DNA of 64,000 bases from CBDHDJ01 sp965261645 (GTDB taxonomy: Bacteria; Pseudomonadota; Alphaproteobacteria; SHVV01). Position numbers and translations under genes: made by a program. The notes beneath the pieces are model-generated. The model did no database searches. It saw only the letters and a list, made by a program, of their open reading frames with translations, and had not been told where the DNA came from. This document shows, piece after piece, positions 42,332-50,352 of this stretch (its first letter is position 1; each line of letters begins with the position of its first letter). The stretch covers positions 248,001-312,000 of the forward strand of contig CBDHDJ010000004.1 of the NCBI GenBank assembly GCA_965261645.1, written 5' to 3'.

Positions 42332-44638
42332 TCAGCTTTGCGCCTCTCGAATGGCCTGCCAGATGCGGTCGGGCGTTGCCGGCATGTCGAAATGGGTCAC
42401 GCCAAGCTCGGACAGCGCGTTGATCACCGCATTGATCACCGCCGGCGTGGAGCCCACCGCGCCGGCCTCGCCCGCGCCCTTCCTGCCGGACGAATTGTTG
42501 CGGCACGGCACGCCCTTCCAGCTCGACGCAATGTCGGGCACATCGGCGGCACGCGGCAGCGCGTAGTCCATGAAGCTCCCGGTCACGAGCTGGCCGGATT
42601 CGACGTCATAAACGGTCTGCTCCATGGCGGCCTGGCCGATACCCTGTGCGACGCCGCCATGGACCTGGCCGGTCAACAAGAGCGGGTTCACGACATTGCC
42701 GAAATCGTTGACGGCCGTGAAGGTGGCGATCTCCATAGCTCCGGTGTCGGGATCGATCTCGACCTCGCAGATGTGACAGCCATTCGGATAGCTGTGCGAT
42801 TCAGGCACATAGGCGCCGCTGCCCGAAAGGGGGGTGGCCCCATTGCCCTTGGTCTCGCGGACCGTGGCGGCGGCTTCGAACAGACTCATCCGGCGATCGG
42901 TGCCGGCGACCTTGAAGTGGCCCTCGCTGAATTCGATATCGCTTGCCGCCGCTTCGAGGCGTTCCGCCGCGATCTCGCCTCCCTGCCTGATGATCTCATC
43001 GGCCGCTCCGCGAATCGCCCCGCCACAGATGACCATGGAGCGCGCGCCACCGGTGACGCCGCCTTCGGGAAGATCGTCGGTATCGCCTTCGCGCACGGTG
43101 ATGCGCTCAAAGGGGACGCCGAGAAATTCGGCGATCATTTGCGCGAAGGCAGTTTCGTGCCCCTGGCCTGATTGCTTGCCGCCGATCAGCAAGGTGACGG
43201 ACTCGTCGGGCTCGAAGCGCAGCTCGCAGTTCTCTCCGCCCGCCAGCGGGCCGGCGCGCGATTCGATAAAGTAAGCCACACCAATGCCGCGCATCTTGCC
43301 CCGCGCCTTGGCCTCGGCGCGCCGTTCGGCGAAGCTGTCCCAGCTTGCGATGCGCAGGGCCTCGCGCGTCGCCTGGGCAAAATTGCCGCTGTCGTAGGTA
43401 TGGCCCATCTGCGTCTCGTACGGCATCGCTTCGGGCGGGATGTAGTTCAACAGCCGGAACGCAGCCGGATCCATGTCCACCTCACGCGCCGCCGCATCGA
43501 TCACCCGCTCGATGGCATAGCAGCACTCCGAGGAATTGACGCCGCGATAGGCGTTGACGGGGACCGAGTTGGTCATCACGGCCCTGACCCGGGCATAGGC
43601 TGCGGGAATGGCGTAAACACCTGTGCGGAGGCCGCCGCCCGACACGGTTGCCGTCCCGGGTCCGTATTCAGTGAGATAGGCCCCCATATTGGATAGCGCG
43701 TCGATCCTGAGGCCGATTGTTCGGTTGTCGGCATCGAGCGCAAGTTCGGCGCGAATGACTTTGTCGCGCCCGTGTGCGTCGCTCAGGAACGCGCTCGACC
43801 GGTCGCTGGTCCATTTCACCGGCCGGCCCACTTTCCGCGCCGCCCACAGAACGATCACATATTCGGTGTAGAGCGACGCCTTCATGCCAAAACCGCCGCC
43901 CACGTCAGGCGTCACCACCCTGAAGCTGTCCTGTGGCGCCTGAAGGACAGACGCCGCCGGTCTGCGAATCGCGTGCGGGCCTTGTGTCTGAGCGTAGAGC
44001 GTGAAGTTTCTGGTCGAACTGTCGTAGGCGCCGAGGGCCGCGCGCGGCTCCATCGCGTTGACGACGATGCGGCTGTTGACGACGTCCACGGCGACGACGC
44101 GCGCCGCCCTGGCAAACGCATCTTCGGTGGCTTTTTCGTCGCCGATCTCCCAATCGAGACAGACATTGTCGGGCGCATCGGCCCACAGGCGCGGCGTCTT
44201 CTTCAGGACTGCACGATCGGTACCGACGGCCGCCGGGAGCTGATCGTAATCGATGGCGATCAGTTCCGCGGCGTCGCGCGCCTGATCCAGCGATTCGGCG
44301 ACAACCGCGGCGATTTCCTCGCCGACGTAGCGCACGCGGCCTTGGGCGAGCACCGGGTAGGGTGGAATGTAACCCGGCGATCCATCCCGGTTGTTGAGTT
44401 TGACGCGGCAAGGCAACAGGCCGAGGCCATCGGTTTTCGCATCCTCGCCGGTGAGTACCCCAAGCACACCCGGCGCGGCCCGAGCGGCCGCCACGTCGAG
44501 GCGCTTGATCTCGGCATGCGCGTGGGGCGAACGGAGGATATGAACGTGCCCTTGATTCGGCAGGCTCACATCATCGGTATACTGCCCGGTCCCGGTCAGA
44601 AAGCGCTGATCCTCAACGCGCATGACGGCCTGGCCCAC
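42332..44638 (-). CDS. Molybdenum hydroxylase large subunit (xanthine dehydrogenase/CoxL family), orphan
   Basis: About 768 residues. Family blocks are EDQRFLTGTGQYTDDVSLPN, GEEIAAVVAESLDQARDAAE, DVGGGFGMKASLYTEY, AYRGVNSSECCYAIERVIDA, IGGKQSGQGHETAFAQMIAE and the catalytic Glu segment GKGAGEAGAVGSTPAVINAV-like near the C-terminus. The GTG at 44638 is used. A strong GGGGAGG lies upstream, but at the expected place the codon is GTA (44650-44648), so the original start may be mutated. The iron-sulfur and FAD subunits are not adjacent, so it lacks its usual partners here. Confidence 0.85.
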   Translation of the reverse strand: MGQAVMRVEDQRFLTGTGQYTDDVSLPNQGHVHILRSPHAHAEIKRLDVAAARAAPGVLGVLTGEDAKTDGLGLLPCRVKLNNRDGSPGYIPPYPVLAQGRVRYVGEEIAAVVAESLDQARDAAELIAIDYDQLPAAVGTDRAVLKKTPRLWADAPDNVCLDWEIGDEKATEDAFARAARVVAVDVVNSRIVVNAMEPRAALGAYDSSTRNFTLYAQTQGPHAIRRPAASVLQAPQDSFRVVTPDVGGGFGMKASLYTEYVIVLWAARKVGRPVKWTSDRSSAFLSDAHGRDKVIRAELALDADNRTIGLRIDALSNMGAYLTEYGPGTATVSGGGLRTGVYAIPAAYARVRAVMTNSVPVNAYRGVNSSECCYAIERVIDAAAREVDMDPAAFRLLNYIPPEAMPYETQMGHTYDSGNFAQATREALRIASWDSFAERRAEAKARGKMRGIGVAYFIESRAGPLAGGENCELRFEPDESVTLLIGGKQSGQGHETAFAQMIAEFLGVPFERITVREGDTDDLPEGGVTGGARSMVICGGAIRGAADEIIRQGGEIAAERLEAAASDIEFSEGHFKVAGTDRRMSLFEAAATVRETKGNGATPLSGSGAYVPESHSYPNGCHICEVEIDPDTGAMEIATFTAVNDFGNVVNPLLLTGQVHGGVAQGIGQAAMEQTVYDVESGQLVTGSFMDYALPRAADVPDIASSWKGVPCRNNSSGRKGAGEAGAVGSTPAVINAVINALSELGVTHFDMPATPDRIWQAIREAQS

Positions 44639-44762
44639 CCCGAATTTTACCCTCGATCCTCCCCTTGCGATGGCGATGATTGCCTCTTCATCGCCACCGG
44701 ATGTGCTTGGGCATAGCGTGGCGGCCCAGTGGTCGCGAAGCCGGAATTCTCGGCAACCCGCC

Positions 44763-45306
44763 TTATCCGCCGCTGCCCGGCTTGTAGGCGACCGCGTCGA
44801 TCTCGATGCGCATGCCCTCGAGGGCAAACTCATCGATCGCGACGAGGGTGCTGGCCGGCCGGTTGTTGCCGAAATATTTTTCGCGCACCGGGTTGATGGT
44901 GGTGCGGTCGGCCACGTCATCGACATAGACGGTGACCTTGACCACGTCCTCGAAGGCCATGCCCGCGGCCGTGAGGACCTCGCCCAGGTTCGACAGCGTC
45001 TTTTCGCACTGGGCGGCGATATCTTTCCCGCCGATGAGCTCGAAATCCTTGGCCCACGGACCGGCGCCCGACAGGAACAGGAAATCGCCGCACTTCACGC
45101 CGTCGGTGTAATGGCTGATCGGCTCGTTGAGTTGAGGCAAGCGGATCTCCTTGCGCTTGGGGCCGCCGCTCCTGGGCTTGTAGGCCAACGATTCGATCTC
45201 GATCTTCATGCCCGGCAGCGCCAGCCGGCGGATCCCGAACAGCGTGCTCGCGGGCCGGTGCTCGCCGAAGAACTCCTGGCGCAGCTCGTTGTGGAGTGCG
45301 CCCCTA
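44763..45306 (-). pseudogene. Double RidA-domain protein, N-terminus removed by an IS3 element
   Basis: The frame begins at the IS edge with the last 45 residues of one RidA domain (LHNELRQEFFGEHRPASTLF, then GMKIEIESLAYKP) and then a complete second RidA domain (LNEPISHYTDGVKCGDFLFL, SNLGEVLTAAGMAFEDVVKV and RPASTLVAIDEFALEGMRIE). RidA proteins hydrolyse reactive enamine/imine intermediates. The gene is read in the same phase as the IS3 OrfB, so one continuous 450-codon frame (44763-46115) fuses transposase to RidA. A start at the ATG of MKIEIES could still give a nearly whole second domain. Confidence 0.75.
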
Positions 45307-46115
45307 TGTCCGGACAGGATCACTCGGCGGCCTTGGACCGTATGCCGGGCATGTTGATCCTCGAACTGTACCGGGCTCAGATATCCGAGCGCGGAGTGGA
45401 GACGTCGTGAGTTGTAGACCTCATCGATGAATCTGGGAAGGTCTGCGGTAACGTCGTCGAAAGTCTCGTATTCCATGAGATAGACTGCTTCGACCTTGAG
45501 CGTCTTCATGAAACTCTCAGCCATAGCGTTCTCGTAAGGGTTGCCACGCCGGCTCATCGAGCCGATCAGCCCATGTTTGGCGAGCAGCTTGCGATAGTCT
45601 GCCGCTGCGTATTGCGATCCGCGATCCGAATGGTGGATACAGCCCCTTGGCGGCTGTCGTGACCGGACAGCGGCCTTGAGCGCTGCCAAGGTGAGCCGCG
45701 TATCGATCGAGCGGCTGATGGCATAACCAACGACGCGGCGTGACCACGCATCGAGGATGACGGCGGCATAAACGAAGCCAACGGCGATCGCGACGTAGGT
45801 GATGTCTGCGACCCAGAGCTGGTTCGGCCTGTCGGCCGTAACGTCCTTGGCGCGGTTGGAGAAGATCGGACTATCGTGATCGCTGTCGGTTGTGGCGATG
45901 AAACGCCTGCGACGCTTGGGCTGTAGGTCGTGCTGGCGCATCAGACGGCGGATCTTCTTACCGTTGACGACGATCCCCTGATGGCGTAGCTCGGCCCCGA
46001 CACGTCGATAGCCGTAAGCCTCAAACTCTTCGCAGATCGCCGTGATGCGGGCGACGATCTCGGTGTCGGCCTCGGTCGCCGGCGTATCGTAGTAGGTGGA
46101 GCGCGGCAGGCCCAT
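45307..46115 (-). CDS. IS3-family transposase OrfB, copy B, no stop inside the element
   Basis: The frame starts ATG at 46115 (MGLPRSTYYDTPATEADTEI). The rve core is present: NQLWVADITYVAIAVGFVYA (Asp 1), CIHHSDRGSQYAAADYRKLL (Asp 2), RRGNPYENAMAESFMKTLKV (Glu). After RLHSALGYLSPVQFEDQHA the frame does not stop but crosses the terminal repeat into the RidA gene. The catalytic part looks complete. Confidence 0.85.
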
Positions 46116-46465
46116 CAGACGACATCCTCGCGCGATGGTGAGCCCACGGGGCCGGCAATCACGGACGTAGTCGCGCTTCTCGGCCGTGGTGCGCTCTTGA
46201 GTGCCCCTTTTAGAAACTCGATCTCCAGCGCCTGCCGGCCTACCAGGCGCTCAAGGGCAGAGATCTTCGCCTCAAATTCCTGGAGAAGGCCGGCGGCCTC
46301 CACGTCTTCGTCAAACGCGCCGGCTTCGAGCTTCGACACCCAGATGCGGATCAGGTTGCGCGAGACGTCGTGGCGCCTGGCCAGCCCGTGAAGGGTCTCG
46401 CCTCCGAGATATTCCTGAGCAACCTGTCGCTTGAACTCAATACTGTAGGTTCGGTGCTTGGCCAT
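46115..46465 (-). CDS. IS3-family transposase OrfA, copy B
   Basis: 116 residues from the ATG at 46465 (MAKHRTYSIEFKRQVAQEYL). The helix-turn-helix is LHGLARRHDVSRNLIRIWVS and a zipper-like helix follows (FEAKISALERLVGRQALEIE). Its TGA overlaps the OrfB ATG (TGATG), the usual site for frameshifted OrfAB synthesis or restart. Confidence 0.88.
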   Translation of the reverse strand: MAKHRTYSIEFKRQVAQEYLGGETLHGLARRHDVSRNLIRIWVSKLEAGAFDEDVEAAGLLQEFEAKISALERLVGRQALEIEFLKGALKSAPRPRSATTSVIAGPVGSPSREDVV

Positions 46466-46501
46466 GGCTTCCATCCTCTGAAAGCCCAGCATTCCCGGTC
46501 A

Positions 46502-46960
46502 ATTCCAAACGTGCAACCTGTCCACCCTCAGGGGCGCACTCCACGCCACGCCGGGCTGCAATGGCACACGATTGAGCGACAAGGTGCGATAACCCGCTCC
46601 GACGACACCTGGGTCGCTGCCAAGGCGATGTTGTCCTGTTCCGGCGATCAGGAAGGACGTGTTCCACACCCCTGCATAGGTGAGTTTGCCTGTCGCTTCG
46701 TCGATGACGGCGATACCCATGACGACTCCGCGGGTACCGCGCAAGGCGCGATCGCAGATGGCAAAGACGTCGGCTAAGGGATGGGATAGGTGACGAATCA
46801 CGCAGTCGAAAGCGGCTCGCGCCGCGGTTTCGGCATGTTCGCCGTGGCCGAGCCCATCGACCACGCAAAGGGTTCTTTTGCCCTTCAAGCGCCAGACGCC
46901 AAGCGCGTCGCCGCAATGGGGGGCGTTGTCGTGCGTCCGTTTCGCCGCTCCCGTGGTCAC
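46502..46960 (-). pseudogene. SpoIIE/RsbX-type serine phosphatase, C-terminus removed by an IS3 element
   Basis: The frame reads VWRLKGKRTLCVVDGLGHGE, AAFDCVIRHLSHPLADVFAI and RGVVMGIAVIDEATGKLTYA, then NTSFLIAGTGQ, a PP2C/SpoIIE-like fold. DGLGHG is the first metal-binding motif. The second (usually TDG or SDG near the end) is missing because the IS3 element begins at 46501. The start is uncertain: GTG at 46960, but the frame is open back to the stop of the RsbT-like gene. Confidence 0.7.
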
Positions 46961-47023
46961 GGCTGCCCGAGCCCGGAAGGCGCGCTGCCGATCATGCGAG
47001 AGCGCCCCGAGACGGGTCTGCCT

Positions 47024-47422
47024 CTAGGCGTCCAAGCGAGGGCGCACCATGGCGATCGTCACCCGCGTTTGCCCCGGCACGCTCTCGATCTCGAACTCGT
47101 GCACCAGCCTTTTCGTGCCCGGTAGCCCGCCGCCGGTCGAGAAACCGTCGGCCATGGCCTGCTCGATGTCCGCGATGCCGGGACCGCGATCCTCGACGGC
47201 GACGCGGATTCGGGCGCGGTCCTCGTCCGATTCGTCGGCGATGACCAGCTCGCCTTCACCAGCATAGCGCACGACGTTAAGCGTCAACTCCGAGATGGCG
47301 GTGGCCAGGCGCGTCTGTTCGGCGACATTGAAGCCGAAGTCGCGGGCGAACTCGCGCCCGGTGGCCCGGGCCACAACCACGTCTTCGTCCGATTTTATGG
47401 GAAGAATGTTCGCTTTCCTCAT
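47024..47422 (-). CDS. RsbT-like anti-sigma/serine kinase ATPase
   Basis: A 132-residue GHKL ATPase. The N box is RLATAISELTLNVVRYAGEG (about 42-61), the G1 box EDRGPGIADIEQAMADGFST and the G2 region GGGLPGTKRLVHEFEIES. This is the RsbT/RsbW class, which in partner-switching systems phosphorylates STAS proteins or holds sigma factors. The phosphatase gene follows directly downstream (now truncated), so half of a stress-type switch remains. No STAS gene is visible in the window. Confidence 0.87.
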   Translation of the reverse strand: MRKANILPIKSDEDVVVARATGREFARDFGFNVAEQTRLATAISELTLNVVRYAGEGELVIADESDEDRARIRVAVEDRGPGIADIEQAMADGFSTGGGLPGTKRLVHEFEIESVPGQTRVTIAMVRPRLDA

Positions 47423-47607
47423 GAACGGGGTGCGCCCGGACAGGGGGGGTGTTCAAACGCGATCCGTTCGTCCTTGGGGAAGGCCTGATCGAAATTGGTC
47501 TCGAAGATGGCGCGAAAGAGAGCGCCGCTGGCATCATCGCCGCTGGCTGTGCGGCGCTGGGCGGCGGCTTCGCGCGGTGTGGCAGCACCACCGTGGCGCG
47601 AGGTCAT
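47419..47607 (-). CDS. Small hypothetical protein upstream of the RsbT-like gene
   Basis: 62 residues from the ATG at 47607, seven bases after AGGAG; another ATG two codons earlier is closer to the site. The stop overlaps the RsbT-like start (ATGA), suggesting coupling. The sequence (ALFRAIFETNFDQAFPKDER and a Pro-rich end) matches no STAS or other family I know. Confidence 0.45.
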   Translation of the reverse strand: MTSRHGGAATPREAAAQRRTASGDDASGALFRAIFETNFDQAFPKDERIAFEHPPCPGAPRS

Positions 47608-47831
47608 GGGCATACTCCTGTGGTGGGCAGGGTTCTTATGATCTCCTCACGGAGCGCAGATTCGCCGCCGAACCCAATAGGCGGCAGTCCGAAAATACCA
47701 TTCGATGTTTAAAAAACCGTTCGGGATGTGGCCGGCGCGAGATTGCCGAAGCATCGGTCACCGCCGCCGTTGGCCAGGCGGGCGCCGGGCCATTCAGATG
47801 GTCTTGGACGTGCGCCGGGCGCGCCGCCGCT

Positions 47832-48572
47832 TTAGCCGCCCGCCCCGCTTTTTTCGAGTTGCTGCGGGTAGATCACGTTCTCCGCGTACTCGTACATATG
47901 GTCGACACCTTCCTGAGGCCAATACTGGACCTGGGTGCCCTTGAGCGAGGCGAGTTGTGCCGCAAGGATGTTGCGGTTCACTTCGGAGGTCAGCGCGGTG
48001 AGGCGATGGAAGGCCTCGGAAACGTGCCGCCCCAGGGTGGTGACGCCGTGCCCCAGCATGACCACCGAGTTCGTGTCCTGAATGAAGTCCTTGATCGGCC
48101 CCACGTCCTCCTCGACGTTGACGTTCGAGGGCACGTAGTGGGGCGGTTTGGCCATGACGTAGGGAAACTCGTTGGAGATCACCTTGATCTCGTCGAACGC
48201 ACCCGAGGCGAAGAACGCGATCACGGTGTTGTCATGGACGTGGATGACTGCGTGGATGTCGGGCCTGAGCCGCAGAATCTCGCGATTCAGGTTGTGACCC
48301 ACGCTGGTGAGCACGCTGCCATAAAGGATCGTCGGCGTCGGGATGTCGGTGATGACGACGTTGTCCATCGCCATTTCCTCGAGCGAAACCTCGGCGTGCT
48401 TGGTGTAGGCGACACCGTGCTCGTATTTCGGGTGCGCCATCCTGATCGCCATATTGCCGAGCGAGTTGTGAACATAGCCGCGCTCCACCACCATCTTGGC
48501 GTATTTGAGGAAGAGCTCGCCGATCTCTTCGTCGAAGCGGACCTCCGGGTCCGTGCGCACTACGGGCTGCAT
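47832..48572 (-). CDS. Class II aldolase/adducin family protein
   Basis: 246 residues from the ATG at 48572 with GGAGG seven bases upstream. Zinc-site segments are HAVIHVHDNTVIAFFASG (HxH) and the later His of MLGHGVTTLGRHVSEAFHR. The phosphate/substrate loop SLGNMAIRMAHPKYEHGVAY is modified from the usual GNLSxR. It would cleave or decarboxylate a hydroxy-acid or sugar-type substrate, unknown here. It lies apart from the neighbouring switch genes. Confidence 0.87.
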   Translation of the reverse strand: MQPVVRTDPEVRFDEEIGELFLKYAKMVVERGYVHNSLGNMAIRMAHPKYEHGVAYTKHAEVSLEEMAMDNVVITDIPTPTILYGSVLTSVGHNLNREILRLRPDIHAVIHVHDNTVIAFFASGAFDEIKVISNEFPYVMAKPPHYVPSNVNVEEDVGPIKDFIQDTNSVVMLGHGVTTLGRHVSEAFHRLTALTSEVNRNILAAQLASLKGTQVQYWPQEGVDHMYEYAENVIYPQQLEKSGAGG

Positions 48573-48673
48573 CGCCTGTCCTCCACGCTGTCGGTGCCGC
48601 GATGATCTGTCGTCATGGTCGTGATGATAGCGCAATTTCGCCCGCGATGGCACGCCACCCGGCTGCCGCGTCC

Positions 48674-49867
48674 TCAGTCCAGTTCGAGGAGCTGCCACTT
48701 GAGGTAATCGGATTCCGGCAGGAAGGCATGTACCGGATGGTCGGGACCGGGGCCGCCTGCGGCGAGAATTCGCCCGCTTCGCTTGGCCGCTGCCAGTCCA
48801 CGGCGCATCTCGGCGGCCAAATCGAGTGGACCGACGAGGTGAGAACACGACGCCAAGAATAAAAACCCCCCCGGCTCAACCAGCGGGGCGGCCAGGCGCG
48901 TGAGTTTGCGGTAGCCCTTGAGGCCCGATTTGAGGCCTTTGCGCGAGCGCACGAAGGCGGGCGGATCGGCGATGACGATAGCGAAGCGCTCGCCCCGCTG
49001 GGCGCGCCGCGTCAACTCGCCGAAGACTTCGCTTTCCACCGTCGCGCAGCGATCGGCAACGCCATTGCGCGCCGCCGCCTCGGCGGCCAGCGCCAGCGCC
49101 GGCCCGGACCCGTCAACCAGTACCGCCTCCGCGGCGCCGTGGGCCGCCGCCTGCAACGCGAAGCCTCCGGTATAGGCGTAGAGGTCGAGCACCCGGCGGC
49201 CCCGTGCGAGGCCCGCCACCAGCGCCCGCGCCGGGCATTGATCGTAGAACCAGCCGGTCTTCTGGCCGCCGAGAACGTCGGCGAGGTACGTAACCCCGTT
49301 CTCCTCGATCGTCACCGGGCCGTCGAGCGCGCCCTTGGCGATTCGCGCCTCGGGTGTGAGGCCCTCGATGGTGCGGGCCGCACTGTCGTTGCGCAGGACC
49401 ACGGTGCCCGGCGCGAGCACGGTGTCCAACGCGGCGACGATAGGCTCTACGAGCGCAGCCATGCCGGCGGTGTTGCACTGGCACACCGCGACCTCGCCAA
49501 AGCGGTCGACGATGAGGCCCGGGAGATCGTCAGCCTCGGAATGAACGAGCCGGTAGAACGGGGCGTCGAAGAAGCGCTCGCGCCGCGCCAATGCTTTCGC
49601 CACACGCTCGGCGAGAAAGTCGTGATCGATCGGCTGCTGCACGGTGCGCGTCATGAGCCGTGCGGTAATCAGTGAGTGTCCGTTGAAGGTGGCAATGCCG
49701 AGCGGCGAGCCGTCATCGGCGGCGAGTATCACCAGTGAGCCGGGCGCGATCGCTTTCGCAGCCTCGTCGAGGGCCAGCTCGTTGGCGTAGGCCCACGGAT
49801 GACCCGCACGCAGCCGACGGCTTTCGCCTGGCAGAAGCCGAACGACGGGGTAAGGCAACTCTGACAT
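48674..49867 (-). CDS. rlmI: RlmI-type 23S rRNA m5C methyltransferase
   Basis: 397 residues from the ATG at 49867 (MSELPYPVVRLLPGESRRLR). An N-terminal PUA domain (GHPWAYANELAL) and an EEHEY-like middle domain (RLVHSEADDLPGLIVDRFGE) are followed by a Rossmann methyltransferase with ARGRRVLDLYAYTGGFALQA and catalytic-site motif VIADPPAFVRSRKGLKSGLK; the Cys of FLFLASCSHLVGP is the expected nucleophile region. It uses SAM to methylate rRNA. The family call is clear; the exact target base is inferred from E. coli RlmI. Confidence 0.88.
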   Translation of the reverse strand: MSELPYPVVRLLPGESRRLRAGHPWAYANELALDEAAKAIAPGSLVILAADDGSPLGIATFNGHSLITARLMTRTVQQPIDHDFLAERVAKALARRERFFDAPFYRLVHSEADDLPGLIVDRFGEVAVCQCNTAGMAALVEPIVAALDTVLAPGTVVLRNDSAARTIEGLTPEARIAKGALDGPVTIEENGVTYLADVLGGQKTGWFYDQCPARALVAGLARGRRVLDLYAYTGGFALQAAAHGAAEAVLVDGSGPALALAAEAAARNGVADRCATVESEVFGELTRRAQRGERFAIVIADPPAFVRSRKGLKSGLKGYRKLTRLAAPLVEPGGFLFLASCSHLVGPLDLAAEMRRGLAAAKRSGRILAAGGPGPDHPVHAFLPESDYLKWQLLELD

Positions 49868-50006
49868 GGCGGCACTGTAGCGCCGGCGGCGGTGCGCGCA
49901 AACGCCCCGGCGCGCCGCACGGTATGTCTTTGCGCAACCCTTTCGCGCTAGACTGCGGCCCCTTCGGACGATCCACCACGCGACACGGCTCCCCAGAGGA
50001 TGATCG

Positions 50007-50252
50007 ATGGCCAAGCAGCGTCTTCACATGGTGTTCGGCGGCCGGGTCAAAGACCCGCAGGGCCTGGAATTCACCGATCTCGACCGGCTCGATATCGTGG
50101 GTGTTTTTCCCAGTTACAAGGCCGCCCATGACGCCTGGCGCGCCCACGCGCAGGCCACCGTCGACGACGCCCACACCAAATATGTCGTCGTGCATTTGCA
50201 CCGCATGCTCGAGCCCGATCTGGCGCCAGGCGAGGATGCGCCGGCGGCCTGA
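50007..50252 (+). CDS. DUF4170 protein
   Basis: An 81-residue protein (MAKQRLHMVFGGRVKDPQGL, VGVFPSYKAAHDAWRAHAQA, KYVVVHLHRMLEPD). These blocks match DUF4170, a small alphaproteobacterial family of unknown function. It is divergent from the rlmI-like gene. Confidence 0.88.
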   Translation: MAKQRLHMVFGGRVKDPQGLEFTDLDRLDIVGVFPSYKAAHDAWRAHAQATVDDAHTKYVVVHLHRMLEPDLAPGEDAPAA

Positions 50253-50352
50253 AGGGGCTCAACCCCCTACGTTTGCGTAACCTGGCGGGGGTGTGCATAC
50301 TGCGCGTCCCGGTGGGTCCCCGACCGCGCCACCGCGATCCGAGATCACCCCC

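Larger units (their letters stand above)
45307..46501 (-). mobile_element. IS3-family element, copy B (different type)
   Basis: The ends TGTCCGG (45307) and the inverse of CCCGGTCA (to 46501, TGACCGG) are short imperfect inverted repeats around a two-gene IS3 element. No direct target duplication exists (CTA on the left, ATT on the right). The left flank is the middle of a RidA gene and the right flank the middle of a SpoIIE-type phosphatase gene. The missing halves of both genes are not on the other side, so a deletion or inversion at this element has joined unrelated DNA. Confidence 0.7.

Noticed and set aside
48674..50014. Longer start for the rlmI-like gene at 50014
   Set aside because: The upstream extension has no conserved sequence, crosses the divergent DUF4170 start, and the ATG at 49867 begins exactly at the PUA-domain N-terminus.
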